Shown here in pieces: positions 7,396 through 16,068 of a DNA stretch of 64,000 nt. The position numbers and the translations under genes are program-made. The first letter of the stretch is position 1. Each line of letters starts with the position of its first letter. The notes under the pieces were generated by a model. That model made no database searches. It was not told where the DNA came from and worked only from the letters and a program-made list of their open reading frames with translations. The stretch is from JAOUEA01 sp963734685 (lineage in GTDB: Bacteria; Actinomycetota; UBA4738; HRBIN12), in the NCBI GenBank assembly GCA_963734685.1, contig CAVTIC010000001.1, forward strand, positions 124,001 to 188,000, read 5' to 3'.

Positions 7396-9654
7396 TCATC
7401 GGGCCGGAGCCAGCTCGTGCTCGGGCTCGCCGTCGGCAGTCGCGGGAACGAGATCAGCTTCCAGTTGGGGCGCCGGCAGTCCGGCCTCGCCCCCGATGTC
7501 GATGGTGGGGAGTAGACGATCGAGCCAGCCCGGCATCCACCAGTTGGCGTCGCCCATCAACTTCATCGAGGCCGGCACCAGGATCATCCGCACGATGGTC
7601 GCATCGACGAAGATGGCGGTGGCCAGCCCCAGGCCCACCATCTTGATGGCCGGATCCTCACCCAGCACGAAGCCGAGGAACACCGCGATCATGATCAGGG
7701 CGGCGGATGTGATCACGCGAGCCGTGCTGGCGATGCCGTGGATCACGGAGCGATCGTTGTCACCGGTCACGAGGTACTCCTCGCGAACGCGGGACAGCAG
7801 GAACACCTCGTAGTCCATCGAGAGACCGAACAGCACGGCGAACATGAAGAAGGGGATGAACGAGACGATCGGCACCGTCGCGTCCAGACCGATGATGCCG
7901 ATGCCCCAGCCCCACTGGAAGACCATGACCAGCAAGCCATAAGCGGCGCCGATGCTCAGGAGGTTCAGCAACGCCGCCTTCAACGGCACCAGGATCGAGC
8001 GGAACACCACGGTCAACAGCAGGAACGACAACACGATCACCGCACCGATGAACAACGGCAGCCGATCCCTGACCTGTTCACCGATGTCGGCGAAACTCGC
8101 CGTCGCGCCGCCGACGTGCGCGCGGGCCGGACTCTCATCCAGCACCACCGGGAAGACCTCGGCCCGGAGACGCTCGATCGTGTCGAGGGTGACATCGTCC
8201 TGCGGTTCCGTGATCGGGAACGCGAGGAGCGTCGCGACGCCGGCGCCCATGTTCACGTCAGCGGGTGCGACGGCGGCGATCCCCTCGTCGCGCTCGATGG
8301 CGCTGCGCAGCGGTTCGACGACGCTCGGATCCTGGGAGATGTCGACGGCGATGACCAACGGGCCGTTGATGCCGGGGCCGAAGCCCTCGGCGACCAAGTC
8401 GTAGGCCCGGCGCTCGGTGCGGCTGTCGGGCAGCGTGCCCTCGTCGGGGAAGCCGAGTCGCAGACCCAACACCGGCGCCGTCAGCGCAAGCAGCAAGATC
8501 GTGATGCCGATGAGGTAGGGCCAGGCGTGCGTCGACACATGCTCGCCCCACCGCTGCCAGCCCGAGCCAACCGCGTGGCCATCGGTCGCGTGGCGCCGTC
8601 GGAATCCGAGCCGGTTGATCCAGTGCCCGGCGAGGCCCAGGAAGGCGGGCAGCAGCGTGACCGAGGCGACCACCATGATCATCACGATGACCGAGGTGGC
8701 GATGGCCGCTGCGGTCATGAAGGGGATGCCGGCGACAGCCAGGCCGAGGATCGCGATGACGACGGTCGCCCCCGCGACGATGACCGCCCGCCCGGCGGTC
8801 GCGACCGCCCGGCCCGCCGACTCCTCGACGGTCATCCCGAGCGCGAGGTACTCGCGGTGCCGGGTGACCAGGAACAAGGCGTAGTCGATGCCGACCGCGA
8901 GTCCGATCATGCTGGCCATCTGAGGGGCGAAACTGGGGATGTCGACGAGATAGGTGATCAGCGACATCGAGCTGATGCCCAGGGCGAGACCGAACAACGC
9001 CATCCCGAGCGGAAGGCCCATGGCGATCATCGACCCGAACGCCACGAGCAGGATGATGACCGCAGCGAGCAGACCGATCATCTCGCCGATACCCGTCGGA
9101 CCCTCTTCGAACGAGGAGAACAAGTCACCGCCCATCTCGATCTGCAACGGAGAGCCTTCGCGGGCCTCGGCGACGAATGCCTTGAGGTCCTCCAGGTCAC
9201 CCGCGTCCAGATCTTCGAGCACCGGGTACTTGACGCGGACGAGCGCGATCCGACCATCGGGCGACACGGAGCCGCTCGCCGCCGCCCCCTCGGGACCCTC
9301 GGCGAGCGCACCCGCAGGATCGCTCGTCCCGAGCACCTTGGCAAGGGAAGCAACCCCGTTCTGGACACCGGCGAGGGCATCCCGCGCCTCGGCTGACCCG
9401 AAGAAGGTCACGCCGTCCTCGAGCGGGGTCATCACGAGCTGGGCGGTGAGCCCGGCCGTATCCGATCCGGCGGCCGACAACAGATCGACCGCTCGCTGCG
9501 AGTCGAGCCCGGGTACGGAACCCTCGTTCTCGAGCTGCCGACCGAAGGCGCCCGACGCCGCGATCACGATCACGGACACGACCATCCATGTGGCGACAAC
9601 CAGCCAAGGGCGGCGTGCTGCGAAGCGACCCGTGCGGTACAGCGCGTGCGACAT
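7396..9654 (-). CDS. MMPL/RND-family membrane transporter
   Basis: From the ATG at 9654 (GAGGAGGAACGACGC immediately upstream) the protein has 752 residues, the usual length of short MMPL proteins. An in-frame upstream extension to 9900 overlaps the divergent kinase gene and is rejected. The architecture is the RND duplication: TM1 near residues 15-35, an external domain, five TMs (~185-360) with the MIGLAVGIDYALFLVTRHREY block, a second external domain and five more TMs with MDYEVFLLSRVREEYL. Members export lipids, siderophores or drugs by proton antiport. The divergent two-component system at 9816-11623 probably controls it, as is common for such exporter pairs. The substrate cannot be told from sequence. 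Confidence 0.9.
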   Translation of the reverse strand: MSHALYRTGRFAARRPWLVVATWMVVSVIVIAASGAFGRQLENEGSVPGLDSQRAVDLLSAAGSDTAGLTAQLVMTPLEDGVTFFGSAEARDALAGVQNGVASLAKVLGTSDPAGALAEGPEGAAASGSVSPDGRIALVRVKYPVLEDLDAGDLEDLKAFVAEAREGSPLQIEMGGDLFSSFEEGPTGIGEMIGLLAAVIILLVAFGSMIAMGLPLGMALFGLALGISSMSLITYLVDIPSFAPQMASMIGLAVGIDYALFLVTRHREYLALGMTVEESAGRAVATAGRAVIVAGATVVIAILGLAVAGIPFMTAAAIATSVIVMIMVVASVTLLPAFLGLAGHWINRLGFRRRHATDGHAVGSGWQRWGEHVSTHAWPYLIGITILLLALTAPVLGLRLGFPDEGTLPDSRTERRAYDLVAEGFGPGINGPLVIAVDISQDPSVVEPLRSAIERDEGIAAVAPADVNMGAGVATLLAFPITEPQDDVTLDTIERLRAEVFPVVLDESPARAHVGGATASFADIGEQVRDRLPLFIGAVIVLSFLLLTVVFRSILVPLKAALLNLLSIGAAYGLLVMVFQWGWGIGIIGLDATVPIVSFIPFFMFAVLFGLSMDYEVFLLSRVREEYLVTGDNDRSVIHGIASTARVITSAALIMIAVFLGFVLGEDPAIKMVGLGLATAIFVDATIVRMILVPASMKLMGDANWWMPGWLDRLLPTIDIGGEAGLPAPQLEADLVPATADGEPEHELAPAR

Positions 9655-9767
9655 GCGTCGTTCCTCCTCGGCTCGGCGATCCCTGATGGAGCGAGCCTGG
9701 CGAGCCGCGATGATCGCGACATCGGTCTGCGGGTCAGACATGACCCGTCGTTCCGGCTGAGAGGTCG

Positions 9768-9790
9768 CTCGTACTTCCGACCGATACGAG
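9768..9790. promoter_or_regulatory. Dyad in the MMPL/two-component intergenic region, candidate operator
   Basis: CTCGTA (9768-9773) and TACGAG (9785-9790) are perfect inverted repeats separated by 11 nt. They sit between the divergent MMPL and histidine-kinase genes, where the NarL-type regulator encoded next door would be expected to bind. Confidence 0.35.
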
Positions 9791-9815
9791 GTGCGCTCAA
9801 GCTCTCTACGCTTGC

Positions 9816-10970
9816 GTGGTGCTGAGGAACACCCTCCGATCACTGTGGGCAGAGCCCCGTGTTCCCGACCCACCCGTACGGGACTGGCGGGACTGGGCAC
9901 TCGTCGGGGTGCTCCTGCTGGGCACCCTGATCGAGGGATCGCTCCGCGATGACGTGGCCTGGCGACCCGTCGCGCTGATACTCGCGTTCGGCTTGGCGCT
10001 CCCGCTCCTGTATCGGCGCACCCAGCCCCTTGCCGCGGTTGCCGGCTTCTTCGGCGCCATCATCGTGCTCGACATCGCCTCACTCGCATACGACGCCGGC
10101 TCGGTGGGGCTGTACGTCACCGCCCTAGTGCTCGTCCTCCCCTACTCGCTCTTCCGCTGGGGGAGCGGCCGCGAGGCGATTATCGGACTGCCGATCATGC
10201 TGGCGGCTGCCGCCCTCGGCATCGCCAGCGACTACACGGGTGCGGGCGATGCGGTGGCCGGGCTCGTGTTCCTGCTGTTCCCGGCGGTGCTCGGCGCCTC
10301 GATCCGCTATCGGGCCGCTTCGCGGTTCCGACAGACCGACCAGATCAAGCTCCGCGAGCGAGAGCAGCTCGCGCGCGAGCTGCACGACACGGTTGCGCAC
10401 CATGTCTCGGCCATCGTCGTCCGGGCGCAGGCCGGGCGCGTCGTCGCGGCATCCGATCCCTCGGCAGCGCTGGAGGCTCTCGACGTCATCGAAGCCGAGG
10501 CGTCGCGTACGCTCGCCGAGATGCGAACCATGGTCGGCACCCTGCGTCAAGGTGAGACACCCGACCTCGCCCCGCAGCGGGGTGTAGGCGACATCGAACT
10601 GCTCGCTCGAAGCGTCGGGGACACGCCGCTTGTCGAAGTCGAGCTGTCGGGTTACCTCACCGACCTCAGGCCATCGGTCGGTGCCGCGATCTACCGCATC
10701 GCCCAGGAATCGATCACGAACGCGGTTCGACACGCCCGCCGCGCGACCCGTATCGACGTTCGGGTGCTCGGCGAAGACGGCTACGTGCGTCTGACCGTGA
10801 GCGACGATGGCGATACCGGCTCGTTCGGCCCCGACCTGTCGTCGGGCTATGGGATCGCGGGGATGACGGAGCGGGCCGAGCTCCTGGGTGGGACCCTCGA
10901 GGCAGGCCCTAACGCCGGGCGCGGATGGACCGTCGATGCGGTGCTTCCCAGGAACGACGGTGCGACATGA
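9816..10970 (+). CDS. Sensor histidine kinase, NarL/DesK-type (HisKA_3)
   Basis: The protein has 384 residues. An N-terminal sensor region has about four to five membrane helices (residues 25-165) and no large external domain. The dimerisation/phosphoacceptor helix ARELHDTVAHH has its His near residue 190, with the HDxxAHH pattern of HisKA_3. The HATPase domain carries QESITNAVRHA (N-box) and SSGYGIAGMTERA (G-box). The start codon GTG at 9816 has no ribosome site, so the mRNA could be leaderless. Its stop overlaps the response regulator start in ATGA. It probably senses a membrane-active compound and controls the divergent MMPL exporter. Confidence 0.88.
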   Translation: MVLRNTLRSLWAEPRVPDPPVRDWRDWALVGVLLLGTLIEGSLRDDVAWRPVALILAFGLALPLLYRRTQPLAAVAGFFGAIIVLDIASLAYDAGSVGLYVTALVLVLPYSLFRWGSGREAIIGLPIMLAAAALGIASDYTGAGDAVAGLVFLLFPAVLGASIRYRAASRFRQTDQIKLREREQLARELHDTVAHHVSAIVVRAQAGRVVAASDPSAALEALDVIEAEASRTLAEMRTMVGTLRQGETPDLAPQRGVGDIELLARSVGDTPLVEVELSGYLTDLRPSVGAAIYRIAQESITNAVRHARRATRIDVRVLGEDGYVRLTVSDDGDTGSFGPDLSSGYGIAGMTERAELLGGTLEAGPNAGRGWTVDAVLPRNDGAT

Positions 10971-11623
10971 CCATCCGCGTGATCATCGCCGATGATCAGC
11001 ACGTCATCCGCACCGGGCTCGGGATGATCCTCGACGCGCAGCCCGACATCGAGGTGATCGCTGAAGCCGCCGACGGACGTGAGGCGGTGTCCCTGGCTCG
11101 CGAACTCCGTCCGGACGTCTGTCTGTTCGACATCCGCATGCCCGAGGTGAACGGCATCGAAGCCACTCGACAGCTGGCCGGACCCGACGTCGATGACCCG
11201 CTCGCGGTCGTCGTGATCACCACCTTCGACCTCGACGAGTACGTCTTCGGCGCCCTCAGGGCCGGCGCCCGCGGATTCTTGCTCAAGGACGCCGGACCCG
11301 AACTCCTGGTCCAGGCGATCCACGCCGCCGCCAACGGTGACGCGCTCATCGCCCCGAACGTCACGGCCCGGCTCTTGGCCACGTTCTCGGACGCGCGACC
11401 GGAGACGCCACCCGTGCAACCGATCGAACCGCTGACCGACCGCGAAGAGGAGGTTCTGCTGACCGTCGCCTCCGGTCGCACCAACGCCGAGATCGCCGAC
11501 GAACTCCACATCAGCCTCAGCACCGTGAAGACCCACGTCGCCAGCCTCATGGCGAAGCTCGGGGCACGGAACCGCGTCGAGATCGCCATGTGGGCCTACG
11601 AGACAAGGCGCATCGAAGGCTGA
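10967..11623 (+). CDS. LuxR/NarL-family response regulator
   Basis: The protein has 218 residues. The receiver domain (1-120) has acidic residues DD at 9-10, phospho-acceptor Asp55 in CLFDIRMP, and Lys in FLLKDAGP. The C-terminal LuxR-type HTH (about 150-205) contains LTDREEEVLLTVASGRTNAEIADELHISLSTVKTH. It overlaps the kinase gene by four bases, so the two are translationally coupled. The likely target is the dyad at 9768-9790 between this operon and the MMPL gene. Confidence 0.92.
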   Translation: MTIRVIIADDQHVIRTGLGMILDAQPDIEVIAEAADGREAVSLARELRPDVCLFDIRMPEVNGIEATRQLAGPDVDDPLAVVVITTFDLDEYVFGALRAGARGFLLKDAGPELLVQAIHAAANGDALIAPNVTARLLATFSDARPETPPVQPIEPLTDREEEVLLTVASGRTNAEIADELHISLSTVKTHVASLMAKLGARNRVEIAMWAYETRRIEG

Positions 11624-11732
11624 TCGACCCCGGCGACCCCTTCGGGAGATAGAGTCCGTTCGGGTCCACCACTCATCTCGCAGCCCGGCGAGCGACCGAA
11701 GATGCAGCGCAGCACACCTGGAGGCCCGGCAA

Positions 11733-11890
11733 GGATCAAGGCCGTCCTTGACACCTCCCTCAGAATGGCGTTGCCGAGCCCGGACCCGCCTCCACTCGGT
11801 ACACTGCAACTCGCCGGTGACGACCTCGGTTGCGTTCTCTGCCGGGTTGCCTACCGGCCAGGGCCAGGCCAGGACAGGTTGGCCGGGGGC
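11733..11890 (+). repeat. Copy 1 of the tRNA-Phe upstream repeat, with tRNA-like remnant
   Basis: This segment aligns with 15846-15990. Both begin GGATCAAGG and then share GGCGTT.CCGAG, CCTCCACTCG, a TACACT -10-like hexamer, GACCTCGGT, TCTGCC.GGTT and CTACCGGCC..GGCCAGG. Where copy 3 continues into intact tRNA-Phe, this copy has only a scrambled GGCCAGG-rich remnant, then joins a tRNA-Asp fragment at 11906. Confidence 0.75.
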
Positions 11891-11905
11891 CAGGGGCCAG
11901 GCCAG

Positions 11906-11960
11906 GTCCTCACCGCCCTGTCAAGGCGGAAATCGCGGGATCGAAGCCCGTCAGGCGCGC
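11906..11960 (+). repeat. tRNA-Asp 3' fragment (att-like direct repeat)
   Basis: The 55 nt match 6087-6141 of intact tRNA-Asp with two mismatches, in the same orientation. They cover the end of the D-arm, the anticodon arm (CTGTCAA), the variable loop, the same unusual T-loop and most of the 3' acceptor strand. The 5' acceptor strand, the first half of the D-arm and CCA are missing, so it is not a functional tRNA. Together with tRNA-Asp it flanks a 5.8-kb segment. Confidence 0.85.
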
Positions 11961-12079
11961 TGGGTCGTGAGGCCCGAGGCCAGGTCAAGGCGGGTTGAAC
12001 CCGAGCGCTCGGGTCGTCTGTGTCGATGCGTGAACCATGTCGGGCGTGATCCGCCGGATCGCGATGATGGCGCGGCAGC

Positions 12080-13017
12080 TCAGGTGGCCACGTCGTCACC
12101 GCGTCGTCTGCCACGAGCGTCCCCCTTCCGCCGCTCCCATAGCACCTGCGAGAGCTCGGCCGAGAGCAGGAGGACGTAGGCGGCCGCGTAGAGGAAGGCG
12201 AGCAGCCCGAAGACCGCGCCGAGGGCTCCGTACAAGGCCGAGCTGCGCGCGACGACGCGATCCACGAACAGCGCCGACCCATTGGAGCAGCAGCCAGCCG
12301 ACCGTCGCCATCACGGCCCCGGGCAGGTGGTCGCGCCACGAGAGGGGACTCTGGGGGGTCAGGAACCGGAAGACCGCGAGGAAGAACGCGATGCCGCCGA
12401 CCAGCACGGCGAGATAGGTCAGCACCTCGACGAGGACGTCCACCACGCCGGACCCGACGAGTCCCGACACGCTCCCCGGCAGCGCGAGCACGACCAGCAG
12501 GCCGGCGAGCAGCGGGATCGAGACGACCATCCCCCGGAAGCGCCCGCTGATCAAGCCGGTCCAGCGCGTTCGGAACACGACGCCGAGCGCATGCCGCAGC
12601 CGCGCGACGAACCCGGACGCCGCCCACAGCACGCCGGGGATCGCGATCAAGCCCAGCACGACCCGGCCGTCGACGATGGACTCGACCAACGAGGCCGCGA
12701 CCGCGTCGAGCCCTGGGATCAGGTCGAGGAGGGCGTCGATGACCTGCTCCTGCTTCGCAGGATCACTGATCGCGAACCCGACGACGGACGCTGCGAGCAG
12801 GAGCAGCGGAGGCAGGGAGAGGAACGCCCCGTACGTGAGCGCGCCGGCGTGGGTCGGGAGTTCGTCGTCCTCGTAGCGCGCCGCGATCGCCCAGACCGGG
12901 TCGACGATGACCCGACCGAACCTCGGGAACCGGGCGTCGATCCTCTCGAGGACACGGAGGACCCACGTCGTGCGATGTCTGCTCCTCCTGGCCCTCCCGG
13001 GTCGGGTCGTCCTCCAT
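12080..13017 (-). pseudogene. YihY/BrkB-family (formerly RNase BN-like) membrane protein, frameshifted
   Basis: Pieces of a YihY-type protein can be read in order but in different frames. A natural-looking N-terminus MEDDPTREGQEEQTSHDVG starts at 13017. The body from VLERIDARFPRFGR through THAGALTYGAFLSLPPLLLL to GAVMATVGWLLLQWVGA is in a second frame, entered near 12960-12970. The last part, VDRVVARSSALYGALGAVFGLLAFLYAAAYVLLLSAE, is in a third frame entered near 12270 and stops at 12080. The family is a six-helix inner-membrane protein. The second shift is unambiguous; the first could be avoided only by a non-standard start. It lies between repeat copies 1 and 2. Confidence 0.75.
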
Positions 13018-13100
13018 GGCCGAAGCTTCCCACGTCACCGTCGGGCCACCGGACGAAACACGACGTGCTGCCGCATGACCACCGTGGACGCAGCGGTTCC

Positions 13101-13200
13101 GGGACCCCTCGACTCGCTTCACTTCAACGCGCTGGCACGATCTCGGTAGCGCTGTGTGCCAGGTCGTCCGCCGGCCCGGGCCAGGGCAGGTCCAGGTTGG
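13101..13200 (+). repeat. Copy 2 of the tRNA-Phe upstream repeat
   Basis: CTCGACTCGCTTCACTTCAA, then CGCGCTGG, then ATCTCGGTAGCG, TGCCAGGT and CCGGCCCGGGCCAGG align collinearly with 15908-15986. The following GCAGGTCCAGGTTGGGTAGA resembles a decayed D-arm of tRNA-Phe. The next ~260 bp up to 13461 hold no gene that I can recognise. Confidence 0.65.
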
Positions 13201-13461
13201 GTAGATCCCCGACCTGGCAGGTCAGAGAAGTGCAGTCCGTGTCGCTGCGGAAACGTATCCTCCGATCCGGTAACGGCCCCAGTCGCGAAACAGGGTTCCA
13301 CGCGCTGCACGCAGATCCAGTACGGATCCGACCACGCGAGCGGGTCGTGCTCTCGGCGTGCCAGAAGCGAGGGCGGCTGCCGCATTGGGACCACTCTCAG
13401 CTGCACATCCCGGCGCTCGACCGAGTCAGCACAGGGGGCTGCTGCTAGCGAGCGCCTTCGC

Positions 13462-14869
13462 TCAGAGATCCTGCTGCGCCTCGAGGCGCCCCGAATCCAC
13501 CGCGGCCGCGAACGCCTCGTGATCGCGCTCATTCTGGTCCGCGTAGGCCTCCGCGAAGGTGCGCGAGCGCCCGATCGAAGCCGTCGCCACCGCCGAGATA
13601 CGCAGCGATCGCGATCGGGTCGCCGGAGCGCGCGTGGCCGCGCGCGAGCGTCCAAGCGCACAGCGTCGCGTAGACCTGCATGGTTTCGAGATCGAACCGT
13701 TCGATCTGAGCGGAGCCCTTGCCGTCCCAGAGCTGCCGGACGTAGTACTCCGAGCGTCCGGGCGGCCGACCCCCGGGCCCGTCATCCAACCGAGGAAGAT
13801 GTCGCTGGCCGCCTGCATGAGCCGCTGTCCTTCGACCACCCGCTGTCCCTGGTGCTGGAAGCGGTCGCCGCCCGACATAGGGTTCGAGCACGGAGGGACC
13901 CGTCTCCTTCGCCTGGAGGAAGAGCGGATCGTGGTCGTCGCGACCAAGCATCAGGACGATCCAGCATCGGTGCTCCGACGCTGCCCGACGCCGACGACCT
14001 TGTGCGCGGCATCGACGTAGCGGTACCGCTTCGCGAGACGCCGGACGTCGGGGTGCAGCGTGCGGCGGTATCCCTCGATCAGGCCCTTGATCAGAGCCTC
14101 GAGGTCGATCGGGATGTGCCACTCGGCGGCGACCTCGTCGATCGGGACGACCAGGGGCGGATCGCTGATGATCCGCAGGGAATCGTCGTCCTGCCGGGTG
14201 AGCTTGCTCGAGCGCGCGCAGGCTGTTCTTGTTCTCCGCCTTCGAGATCCTGCGCTCCAGCTGCTTGCTGCGGTTCGCGCTCACGCGCGAGCGGAACCGC
14301 TCGATGGTCTCGGCGTCCACCCGCGAGTACCAGACATCGAGATCACGCATCGCGGCGAGCCGGCGGATCTCCCGCCGATACTCGCCGGCCGCGGTGATGG
14401 CGAGCGGACGCCGCTCGCCCTGGTCGAAGCCCCGCTCTCGAGCCGCGACCGCGAAGCTCGCCGCGAGCCGTTTCACGTCCCACTCGAACGGCCCCGGATA
14501 GGTCTCGTCGAAGTCGTTGATGTCGAAGATCATCCGGCGGTCGGGCGCCATGAAGACACCGAAGTTCGCCAGGTGAGCGTCCCCGCAGAGCTGAGCCTCG
14601 AGGCCCGAGCTCGGCATCGCCGCCAGATCGGCCGCCATGATAGCGGCAGATCCTCGGTAGAAGGCGAACGGCGAGACGAGCATCCGCCCGTGCCGGATCG
14701 GAACCAGCGCCGCCGTTCGCTTCGCGTCCTGGCGCTCGAGCGTCTCCACGGGATCGGGCCGGTCGGGGGCCGGTTCCCACTGCCCCTGTGCCTTTCGCCG
14801 CAGGCGGGACCGCACTGCCTTTCCCGCCGCCTCTCGCTCGCTCGGTGTGATCGCTGGAGCCGAGGCCAC
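13462..14869 (-). pseudogene. DUF2252 family protein, multiply frameshifted
   Basis: The first ~230 codons from GTG 14869 are intact and clearly DUF2252: LVSPFAFYRGSAAIMAADLA, QLCGDAHLANFGVFMAPDRR, INDFDETYPGPFEWDVKRLAAS. After SLRALE (near 14215) the family sequence continues only by jumping frames: VGVGSVGAPML (near 13980), DHDPLFLQAKETGPSVLEPY, HQGQRVVEGQRLMQAASDIFLGW, YYVRQLWDGKGSAQIERFDLE...FDRALAH, and finally FAEAYADQNERDHEAFAAAVDSG to the stop at 13462. At least five shifts are needed, far more than a sequencing slip, so the gene is dead. DUF2252 proteins have a kinase-like fold and unknown role. It lies between repeat copies 2 and 3. Confidence 0.85.
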
Positions 14870-14991
14870 GGGCTAAGCCTCGCACCAAACGGCTCTGATG
14901 TCAGCGCTGCTCACCCGCTAGGGCGGTTGCGGTGAGTGGCGGCGGCACCGGCGACACCGTACGCATCCTCCCGGGTGATCCCCTGGCCGGC

Positions 14992-15847
14992 TCAGCTCGG
15001 GATCCCGAAGACTGCGACCACCGCCATCGCCAACCCGATGCCGGCGAAGAAGGCGACCCAGGCCCATCTCTCGGCCCGCCATGCGAGCCGCCCGGCGATC
15101 AACGCCTGCGACAGGTAGTAGGCGGCGAACACCCGGGAGGCCAGCGCCGACCGCGAGCTGACCTCGGTGAGCAGCACGACAAGGATCGCCGGGACCAAGA
15201 ACAGCGGAAAGGTCCACTGCCTGGGCAACCGATCGCCGACCGCCCGGCCAGCATCTCGGTCCGGGTCTCGGTGTCGTTCACGATCGCCGACAGCTGGCTG
15301 CCGAGCGCCGCGGCCATGATCAGGAACGGCAGGAAGACGCTGACCTGCTCGGAGACCTCGAAGATCGCCGTCACGTTGTTGGGAGCCTTGACGCCGGCGA
15401 AGAGGATCAGCGAGAAGAAGACGAACAGGACGAACACCTGCGACGATATGTATTGAGCCGAGCGCATCGTCTTGACCCGCGTGTCCGCGGGGACGTAGGC
15501 GCCGATGTAACGGGAAGCCTCGAACCCCTGGACGAGCACGAAGAGCCCGAGCAGCTTGCGGAACGGCTCGGCATCGTTGGGGGCGTTGAGGTGGGGCCAG
15601 TCGAAGTCGCCGCCGACCAGCTGCTGGACGTTGAAGGTGGCGAAGGCGACCAGGACCGCGACGATCGCCGCCAGATTGAACGCCGTGGTCTTGTTGCCCA
15701 CAGCATTGAGTGCCATTAAGCCCTTGGCGAATCCGTAGATCGTGAGGATGCCGAGCAGCCCTGGGGCGGTAGCGGTGACGAGTCCGGGCGAGTAGAGGTC
15801 GCCCAAGGGCAGCCACACCAGCATCATCAGCAGCTGGGCGTAATAGG
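14992..15847 (-). pseudogene. Multi-spanning permease, N-terminally truncated and frameshifted
   Basis: A stretch of hydrophobic helices reads from YYAQLLMMLVWLPLGDLYSP through GILTIYGFAKGLMALNAVGN, LLGLFVLVQGFEASRYIGAY and SQVFVLFVFFSLILFAGVKA to TETRTEMLAGRSAIG. It then changes frame near 15240 into WTFPLFLVPAILVVLLTEVS and AERWAWVAFFAGIGLAMAVV, with a stop at 14992. It resembles the C-terminal part of an APC-type transporter, but I cannot name the family. The in-frame stop TGA lies just upstream of Tyr-Tyr, exactly where repeat copy 3 begins, so the N-terminal half is missing. Confidence 0.75.
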
Positions 15848-15979
15848 ATCAAGGCTGTCTCGGGGGCATCCCGCAGGCCGAGATGGCGTTACCGAGTCCT
15901 GACCCACCTCCACTCGCTACACTTCAACGCGCTGGTGGTGACCTCGGTGGCGATTTCTGCCAGGTTCTCTACCGGCCCG
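15846..15979 (+). repeat. Copy 3 of the repeat: promoter region of tRNA-Phe
   Basis: This is the copy leading into intact tRNA-Phe and is presumably the parent of copies 1 and 2. It contains TACACT at 15918-15923 as a likely -10 element, about 57 bp upstream of the tRNA. Its left end truncates the permease gene. Confidence 0.75.
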
Positions 15980-16055
15980 GGCCAGGTAGCTCAGTTGGCA
16001 GAGCACGCGGCTGAAAACCGCGGTGTCGGCAGTTCGATTCTGCCCCTGGCCACCA
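15980..16055 (+). tRNA. tRNA-Phe (GAA)
   Basis: GGCCAGG pairs with CCTGGCC. The D-arm GCTCAGTTGGCAGAGC, anticodon loop CTGAAAA (GAA at 16013-16015) and T-loop GTTCGATTC are all standard, and CCA is encoded at 16053-16055. Confidence 0.95.
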
Positions 16056-16068
16056 GATCGGACGAACC

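Noticed and set aside
7738..9396. 552-codon plus-strand frame opposite the MMPL gene
   Set aside because: It is rich in Asp/Arg/His from the reverse complement of hydrophobic codons; the MMPL frame has full family motifs.
9655..9900. N-terminal extension of the MMPL protein
   Set aside because: The extension overlaps the divergent kinase gene and is not membrane-like, while ATG 9654 has a strong ribosome site.
11906..11960. Second functional tRNA-Asp
   Set aside because: It has no 5' acceptor strand, no complete D-arm and no CCA; only the 3' part is duplicated.
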